Below are positions 59,619 through 64,000 of a DNA stretch of 64,000 nt, in pieces. Both the position numbers and the translations under genes were made by a program. The first letter of the stretch is position 1. Each line of letters starts with the position of its first letter. Below the pieces are notes generated by a model. The model was given only the letters and a program-made list of their open reading frames with translations. It did no database searches and had not been told where the DNA came from. Source of the stretch: JBBRHQ01 sp963781345 (GTDB lineage: Bacteria > Actinomycetota > Thermoleophilia > Solirubrobacterales > 70-9); contig CAWAFQ010000014.1 of the NCBI GenBank assembly GCA_963781345.1, positions 739,283-803,282 on the forward strand. Direction: 5' to 3'.

Positions 59619-60704
59619 TCAGCCGGCGCAGACCCAGGCGCCCGCGCCGGAGTCGGCCCAGATCTGAGCAGCGATTCGGTCCTGCTCCGCCTTTGAGGCG
59701 TCCTGCGGTGCCCCCTGGCCGCCGTAGAGCGCCCAGGTCGAGGGCAGGATCTGGTACGCCCCGCCGGCGCCGCTGGAGGGGTTGACGGCGCTGTAGTTGC
59801 CTCCTGACTCGCAGGCAACGATGTAGGGGGGGATCGAGTAAGGGCCGCCGAGCCAGTTGCCGACCTGGTCCTGAGCACTCTGGGTGCTCGCCGCCTGCTC
59901 CTGGGCCGCTTGCTGCTCCTGGGCCGCTTGCTGCTCCTGCGCCGCCTTCGCCGCCGCGGCCTTGGCGGCGTTGATGTCGCTGACCCAGCCGCCGATGCTC
60001 GACTTCAGCGTGCCCAGCGCCGCCTCGCGCGAGGCGGAGATCGAGGCCAGCTGGGCCGCGCTCGACTCGGCCCGGGCCCGGACTGCCGAGATCTGCGAGC
60101 GCGCCGCGGCGAGGCGGGCGTTGTAGGCGTCCACCCTGGCCTTCAGCTGCTCGACCGCATCGAGCTCGACCCTGACCGCATTGCGCACCTGACGCACTCG
60201 GGTCGCGAGGCTCGTGTCGGAGTCCTCGACCTGCTTCAGGTAGTCCGTGCGGGTGACGAGGTCGTCGAAGCCCGAGGCGCTGAGGATGAGCGCGGTCGAG
60301 TCGGGCACTCCGCTCTCATAGATCGCGACGAGGCGCGCGGCGAGCGCCGCCTGAGCCCTTCGCAGGCGCAGCTTCTCGGCCGCGAGGTGGCGCTGGGAAG
60401 CCTTGACCTTCGAAGCAAGCTTGGCGGCGCGATCCTGACCGACCGAGAGCAGCGAGGAGAGCTGCTGCTCGCGCGAGGCCGCAGCGGCGGCCTCTTCCTG
60501 GGCTGCGGCCATCTGCGCCTGGCTTGCCTGAAGGTCGGCGCTCAGCGCCTGGGCCTGCGCCTTGGCTTGGTCAACCCTTGCCTGGAGGTCACCGACCTTG
60601 GCCGCCGGCGCGTCTGAGGCGAGCGCGAGCAGACAGACGACGGCGGCGGCGAGGAGGCCGGTGAACCGGCTCCAGGTGCGAGAAGACTCCGTTTTGACCT
60701 GCAC
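59619..60704 (-). CDS. secreted coiled-coil protein with transglycosylase/Rpf-like domain
   Basis: A 361-residue exported protein. A signal peptide (about 12-34) is followed by a long coiled coil of Ala/Gln/Glu heptads (about 37-265, PcsB/RipC-like) and an AQEQQ-repeat linker. The C-terminal 75 residues form a lysozyme-like fold, VACESGGNYSAVNPSSGAGGAYQILPSTW, in which the first Glu would be catalytic as in resuscitation-promoting factors. It probably cleaves peptidoglycan at division or growth. The leader contains a c-di-AMP riboswitch, a known arrangement in actinobacteria. GGAGG precedes the ATG. Confidence 0.9.
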   Translation of the reverse strand: MQVKTESSRTWSRFTGLLAAAVVCLLALASDAPAAKVGDLQARVDQAKAQAQALSADLQASQAQMAAAQEEAAAAASREQQLSSLLSVGQDRAAKLASKVKASQRHLAAEKLRLRRAQAALAARLVAIYESGVPDSTALILSASGFDDLVTRTDYLKQVEDSDTSLATRVRQVRNAVRVELDAVEQLKARVDAYNARLAAARSQISAVRARAESSAAQLASISASREAALGTLKSSIGGWVSDINAAKAAAAKAAQEQQAAQEQQAAQEQAASTQSAQDQVGNWLGGPYSIPPYIVACESGGNYSAVNPSSGAGGAYQILPSTWALYGGQGAPQDASKAEQDRIAAQIWADSGAGAWVCAG

Positions 60705-60719
60705 GCGTACCTCCTTCGA

Positions 60720-60856
60720 TCGCCTGCGGGGTTAGCTGTCGGGCTCGCGCCGAAGGAGTGGCGCTACACGGTCGTGATTCGCCCCTGCGTTCCCGCCCCG
60801 TCGTTCCGGGGTCGGGACCGCTCCGGGTCCCCCGCTCCCCTCGTCTATGTGGAGGG
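60720..60856 (-). ncRNA. c-di-AMP riboswitch (ydaO-yuaA class)
   Basis: On the minus strand, the conserved blocks occur in order: GGAGCGGGGGACCC near the 5' side, GGGGCGAATC in the middle, and GCCCGACAGCTAACCCCGCAGGCG at the 3' side, ending about 15 bases before the GTACGCGTGC/ATG region of the muralytic gene. These match the consensus of the ydaO-yuaA class that turns off cell-wall hydrolase and ion-transport genes when c-di-AMP is high. The exact 5' edge is estimated. Confidence 0.85.
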
Positions 60857-60923
60857 AATTTGGCGGTGCTTTGTTGGCGAGACGCTAGCCGAACTGTGAG
60901 TAAACGCTAACAGGTTGACAATA

Positions 60924-60945
60924 AGACGCAACGAAAGTTGCGTCT
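60924..60945 (-). terminator. intrinsic terminator of argG and its small partner
   Basis: AGACGCAAC and GTTGCGTCT form a 9-bp perfect stem with a 4-base loop, followed on the minus strand by TATTGT. It lies 10 bases after the stop of the 52-residue gene and before the riboswitch promoter region. Confidence 0.75.
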
Positions 60946-60954
60946 CGTACCCTC

Positions 60955-61113
60955 TCAGCCCTCCGGCGCGCTCGTGCGGGTGGCGGCGAGATAGCCGCCG
61001 ATCAGGGCCGCGAGAGCGCCGAAGCCGAGCGCGAGCCGCAGCTGGCGGCCGTAGCGCACCCGCACGGTCGGGATCAGGCCTCGGACCGCGGCCCTTCCGA
61101 TCAACTCGTACAT
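60955..61113 (-). CDS. 52-residue membrane protein coupled to argG
   Basis: A short open frame starting at an ATG that overlaps the argG stop by one base (TGATG), with GGGGAG as ribosome site. The protein starts MYELIGRAAVRGLIPTVRVR, a basic amphipathic part, followed by one membrane helix (LALGFGALAALIGGYLAAT) and a short polar tail. The terminator directly after it supports a real gene. Function unknown; coupling to argG may be chance. Confidence 0.6.
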   Translation of the reverse strand: MYELIGRAAVRGLIPTVRVRYGRQLRLALGFGALAALIGGYLAATRTSAPEG

Positions 61114-62396
61114 CAGCTCCCCTTCCCCTCCTCGCCGTGCCGCCGGATCCTATGGGCCATCCGGCTCTGCAGGGAGAAGATCTCGATGAACCCGGGGCTT
61201 GCCGATTGCGAGAACTCCCCACCCGACTCGCCGAAGCTCGCCAGGGAGCGGTCATAGAGCGCGTAGTGGGAGTGGCGCTCGACCGGGGTCGCCGAGCCCT
61301 TGTAAAGCTTCATCGCGATCTCGCCGGTCACGTGGCGATTGGCGGAGAGCATGTAGGCGTCGAGGTCCTCGCGCAGCGGCTCGTGCCACAGGCCCGCGTA
61401 GCAGAGGTAGGCCCAGTGGCGGTCGAGGGCGTGCTTGAAATTGTTCTGGTGGATCGTCGAGACCAGCTTCTCGAGCTCCTGGTGCGCGGCGAGGACGATC
61501 GCAGCGGCGGGGACCTCGTAGAGGTCGCGGACCTTGAGCCCGATGATCCGATCCTCGATGTGATCGACGATGCCGACCCCGTGGCGCTGGCCTGCCTCGG
61601 CGGCGCGCTCGAGCAGCTCGACCAGGCCAAGGCGCACACCGTCTAGGGAGACCGGCCGCCCCGACTCGAAGCCGACACGAATCGTCTCGGGCTCATCCGG
61701 CGCGTCCTCGGGGCGGGTGACGAGTTGGAAGACATCGTCGGCGGGGGCCGAGCCGAGGTCCTCGATCTCGAGACCCTCCGATGAGCGCCCCCAGAGGTTG
61801 TCGTCTATCGAGTAGGGGGTCGCCTCGGAACCGCCCTTGATCGGGATCCCGTGCTCGCGAGCGTAGGCGATCTCCTCCTCGCGCCCCATCCGCCACTGCC
61901 TCACCGGGGCGATCACCTTCAGCTCCGGATCGAGGGTGGCGACGGTGCCCTCGAGGCGGACCTGGTCGTTGCCCTTTCCGGTACAGCCGTGGGCGATCGT
62001 GTCGCAGCCGGTCCGCCGCGCGACCTCGACCCCGAGCTTGGCGATCAGCGGCCGCCCGAGCGCCGTGAACAGCGGGTAGCCGCCGCCGTAGAGCCCATTT
62101 GCAAGGATCGCCGGCAGGACGTAGTGCTCTGCGAAGTCCTCTCGAGCGTCGATCACGACCGCGTCGACCGCCCCCAGGTCTCGCGCCTTGGCGGTGACGG
62201 CGTCGTAGTCCTCCCCCGGCTGGCCGAGGTTGATCGTCAGCGTCACGATCTCGGCCCCGTAGGTCTCCTGGATCCAGCGCAGCATGACGCTGGTGTCGAG
62301 GCCTCCGGAGTAGAGCAGCAGGACGCGGTCGATCTTCTCCGGATCGGCCTCATAGGAGGCGGTGCGGTGGTGCGGTGGTTGCGGCGCCAGTGTCAT
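61113..62396 (-). CDS. argG: argininosuccinate synthase
   Basis: ATP-dependent enzyme of 427 residues that condenses citrulline and aspartate. The P-loop YSGGLDTS (29-36) and HGCTGKGNDQVRLE (aspartate/citrulline contacts) are clear, as is KGGSEATPYSIDDNLWGRS. The length is slightly above the 400 usual. The ATG at 62396 starts MTLAPQ; a GTG 21 bases upstream is in frame. It is divergent from the sortase over 69 bp. No other arg genes lie nearby. Confidence 0.96.
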   Translation of the reverse strand: MTLAPQPPHHRTASYEADPEKIDRVLLLYSGGLDTSVMLRWIQETYGAEIVTLTINLGQPGEDYDAVTAKARDLGAVDAVVIDAREDFAEHYVLPAILANGLYGGGYPLFTALGRPLIAKLGVEVARRTGCDTIAHGCTGKGNDQVRLEGTVATLDPELKVIAPVRQWRMGREEEIAYAREHGIPIKGGSEATPYSIDDNLWGRSSEGLEIEDLGSAPADDVFQLVTRPEDAPDEPETIRVGFESGRPVSLDGVRLGLVELLERAAEAGQRHGVGIVDHIEDRIIGLKVRDLYEVPAAAIVLAAHQELEKLVSTIHQNNFKHALDRHWAYLCYAGLWHEPLREDLDAYMLSANRHVTGEIAMKLYKGSATPVERHSHYALYDRSLASFGESGGEFSQSASPGFIEIFSLQSRMAHRIRRHGEEGKGS

Positions 62397-62465
62397 TGCG
62401 AGCGGGCAGTCTGGCACGAGCGCCGCCTCGGCGAGGGCTGCCGAGCGCCGCCACCGCTGTCAGAC

Positions 62466-63149
62466 TTGGCCGCCTTGCGGCGTTTCGGCCACATCCTCGC
62501 GATCGCGCTGATCACCGCCGGCATCGTCGTCCTCACCGACGTCGCGCTCACGCTCGCCTACAAGGAGCCGGTCTCCTCGATCTACGGCGAGATCAAGCAG
62601 GGCGAGGCCGCCGACCAGCTGACGAGGCTCGAGGCCAACTACCCGACCCCCGCCGACCGCAAGGCGGTGAAGAAGGTGAGGAGCCCCAGGCTGAGGGTCT
62701 CGATCCTGGCCCGCCGCTTCGGGCGCCAGGTCGGAACCGGCGACGCGATCGGGCGGATCATCGCCCCCGGCATGGACGGCCTCAACGCCGTCGTCGTCCA
62801 GGGCACCGACACGGCGAGCCTGCAGAAGGGCCCGGGGCACTATCCCGAGACCCCCTTCCCCGGCGAGGGCGGCACCGTCGGAATCGCCGGCCACCGGACG
62901 ACCTACCTCGCCCCCTTCCGTCATATCGACTCGGTGCAACGGGGCGACCCGATCACCCTGGAGATGCCCTACGCGACCTTCGCATACCGGGTCCAGAAGA
63001 CCGAGATCGTCGACCCCAGCGACGTCGGCATCGTCGACCCCGTCGGTTACGAGCGGCTCGTGCTCAGCGCATGCCACCCCCTCTACAGCGCCTCGCAGCG
63101 CTTCATCGTCTTCGCCAGGCTCGCCCGGACCGGACCGCCGAAGAACTAG
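62466..63149 (+). CDS. sortase (class E-like)
   Basis: Membrane-anchored transpeptidase of 227 residues that attaches proteins to the cell wall. One N-terminal helix (about 7-30) is followed by the sortase beta-barrel. The catalytic triad is His143 (GIAGHRTTY), Cys203 (LSACHPL) and Arg212 (SASQRF). LSAC instead of TLxTC at the active Cys fits class E relatives of GC-rich actinobacteria. No substrate with an LAxTG sorting signal is seen in the window. The TTG at 62466 is the likely start; TTG at 62475 is possible and no ribosome site is clear. Confidence 0.88.
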   Translation: MAALRRFGHILAIALITAGIVVLTDVALTLAYKEPVSSIYGEIKQGEAADQLTRLEANYPTPADRKAVKKVRSPRLRVSILARRFGRQVGTGDAIGRIIAPGMDGLNAVVVQGTDTASLQKGPGHYPETPFPGEGGTVGIAGHRTTYLAPFRHIDSVQRGDPITLEMPYATFAYRVQKTEIVDPSDVGIVDPVGYERLVLSACHPLYSASQRFIVFARLARTGPPKN

Positions 63150-63252
63150 ATGGACACCTGAGGCCGCCAGGTCGGACTGCCCCCAAGACGTAGCGGCGGC
63201 GCTGGCCTCACCCGCCCCGCCGCCGTAGCTAACCGTCGCCGGCGGCATTGTC

Positions 63253-63290
63253 TGCGTGATTTCGGGGCCTATGGCCCCGGAAACCACGCA
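63253..63290. terminator. long imperfect hairpin after the sortase
   Basis: TGCGTG...CGGGGCC pairs with GGCCCCG...CACGCA (16 pairs with one bulge and one mismatch; loop TAT). It lies 104 bases after the sortase stop and is the last clear GC-rich structure before the AT-rich end of the window. Confidence 0.45.
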
Positions 63291-63370
63291 AACTTCGGCG
63301 CGGGACTTCGAAGCGTTGCTCGTTGCTACCTATCTGCGAGCTGTTGGGGGGCCTGCGTTTGGTCCGGCCT

Positions 63371-64000
63371 ACAATCCTTTAAAGTTATATGATTGTATAA
63401 CCCTTAAATATAAAGCGGCTTTTATAGATGGTTCATTAATTGAGTCGAAATAACTAATCAGGTTAAAGATTCCGTAAGATCGTTTGGAACTATTAAGTAG
63501 GCACGATTTTCAAATTCAGCTATTCTGTTTTTAATTTTTTTATTATTGGTTTTTGAAAAAAAATTTCTCACTTCTTTGAGGTCATTATAATATTGTTCTA
63601 AACTAACATTACGATAATTCCAGTATTCGTTAAAATCCCTTTCCTCCCGAATATATTCACCAATGGGTACTAAATTAGCGTTAATGCTATCTTTGGAAAT
63701 AATAAATATTTGATTCGATGAGTTTAGATACAGATATCTTGAATCGAGAAACATATCAAGTATCTGAAATGAGTCATTGTTCAAGTTTACTACATAGCTT
63801 TCATCATTATGTTTATCGAATTTAATTAATATATCAGGGTTATAAAACCAGATTGCATCCTTATCATTAACTAATTTATATTGAGAAATATCATAGCCCA
63901 TTTCAATCTTTATAAACTCATCATTTGTTACATTGTATTGGGCTATACCATCCACTAAATTCTCAGCCGGAAACCAGACTTTTTCACAATCAAATATGAT
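63371..64000. other. AT-rich terminal segment of foreign composition
   Basis: From about 63371 the composition falls from about 70% to about 30% GC within a few tens of bases and stays low to the window end. The only open frame is the partial gene at 63458. No insertion sequence, tRNA or repeat marks the border. A chimeric assembly join or a horizontally acquired island would both look like this. Confidence 0.85.
63458..64000 (-). CDS. partial AT-rich gene, beta-propeller-like protein (5' end outside window)
   Basis: The minus-strand frame runs from the window edge to the stop at 63458, giving the last 180 residues; the N-terminus is missing. The Asn/Ile/Lys/Tyr-rich sequence and A/T-ending codons are unlike every other gene here. 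Repeated beta-strand-like segments (KDAIWFYNPDILIKFD, RYLYLNSSNQIFIISKD) suggest a propeller or cell-surface repeat protein, followed by a helical tail (LEQYYNDLKEVRNFF). Composition fits Firmicutes or Bacteroidetes. I do not recognise the family. Confidence 0.6.
   Translation of the reverse strand: MIFDCEKVWFPAENLVDGIAQYNVTNDEFIKIEMGYDISQYKLVNDKDAIWFYNPDILIKFDKHNDESYVVNLNNDSFQILDMFLDSRYLYLNSSNQIFIISKDSINANLVPIGEYIREERDFNEYWNYRNVSLEQYYNDLKEVRNFFSKTNNKKIKNRIAEFENRAYLIVPNDLTESLT

Noticed and set aside
63256..63453. 65-codon frame across the composition break
   Set aside because: It joins GC-rich and AT-rich sequence and begins inside the hairpin at 63253; it is probably an artefact of the junction.

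Overview
The window is a GC-rich (about 70%) bacterial chromosome segment. The gene content points to an actinobacterium of the class Thermoleophilia, probably Solirubrobacterales: a complete menaquinone pathway, GatCAB with a single GltX, a class E-like sortase, a c-di-AMP riboswitch in front of a muralytic enzyme, and a secreted protein of the KISGK/SLPGNRI type common in that order. About 60 protein genes are supported. I found no rRNA, tRNA, CRISPR array or insertion sequence. The last 630 bases or so (about 63370-64000) drop abruptly to roughly 30% GC and carry part of a gene with Firmicutes/Bacteroidetes-like codon use. That is either a chimeric join or a recent acquisition.

Layout. 209-7417 (minus strand): an aminotransferase, serA, a quinone oxidoreductase, an RTX-type secreted protein, leuA and an SDR. 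7523-9449 (plus): two DUF4389 membrane paralogs and a cupin. 9520-22990: ilvC, then the menaquinone genes menE, menB, menA, menC, menD, an acyltransferase and menF, then ilvN and ilvB, and a UDP-sulfoquinovose-synthase-like gene. The men genes thus sit between ilvBN and ilvC. 23022-27138: two GT39-like mannosyltransferases and a DUF2304-GT2 glycosyltransferase, probably a glycolipid or cell-envelope module with the sulfoquinovose gene. 27567-31041: a DUF1800-DUF1501-cupredoxin operon with His-rich termini. 31038-35654: type II NADH dehydrogenase and gatCAB. 35702-43047: membrane proteins (one frameshifted), a GMC oxidoreductase, folD, pcrA and a lipoprotein. 43103-48219: cysE, cysK, small secreted proteins, a cysteine-less Rrf2 regulator and a LuxR-type response regulator. 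48692-55493: an HDOD-LuxR protein, a cupredoxin-like lipoprotein, gltX, a second small secreted paralog, endonuclease IV, an acyl-CoA dehydrogenase and a Cys-rich protein. 55535-63149: dnaE, sixA, a riboswitch-controlled cell-wall protein, a 52-residue protein coupled to argG, argG and a sortase.

Expression signals. At least a dozen genes have a TANNNT -10 hexamer only 6-9 bases before the start codon and no Shine-Dalgarno, so leaderless transcription looks widespread. A few genes (the response regulator, the GMC oxidoreductase, dnaE) have conserved N-terminal sequence upstream of any ATG/GTG/TTG, with CTG as the best candidate start; for dnaE a homopolymer indel is an equally good explanation.

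Most unusual signals. First, three perfect hairpins with an exactly 20-base loop, in which stems and loops look exchangeable between copies (12988, 20047, 43863). Second, a 94-bp dispersed hairpin repeat with two near-identical copies (12846 and 48534). Third, a 99-bp nested hairpin at 48330. Fourth, palindromic operator candidates overlapping leaderless promoters (ndh, acyl-CoA dehydrogenase). Fifth, two paralogous small secreted proteins of an unrecognised family.
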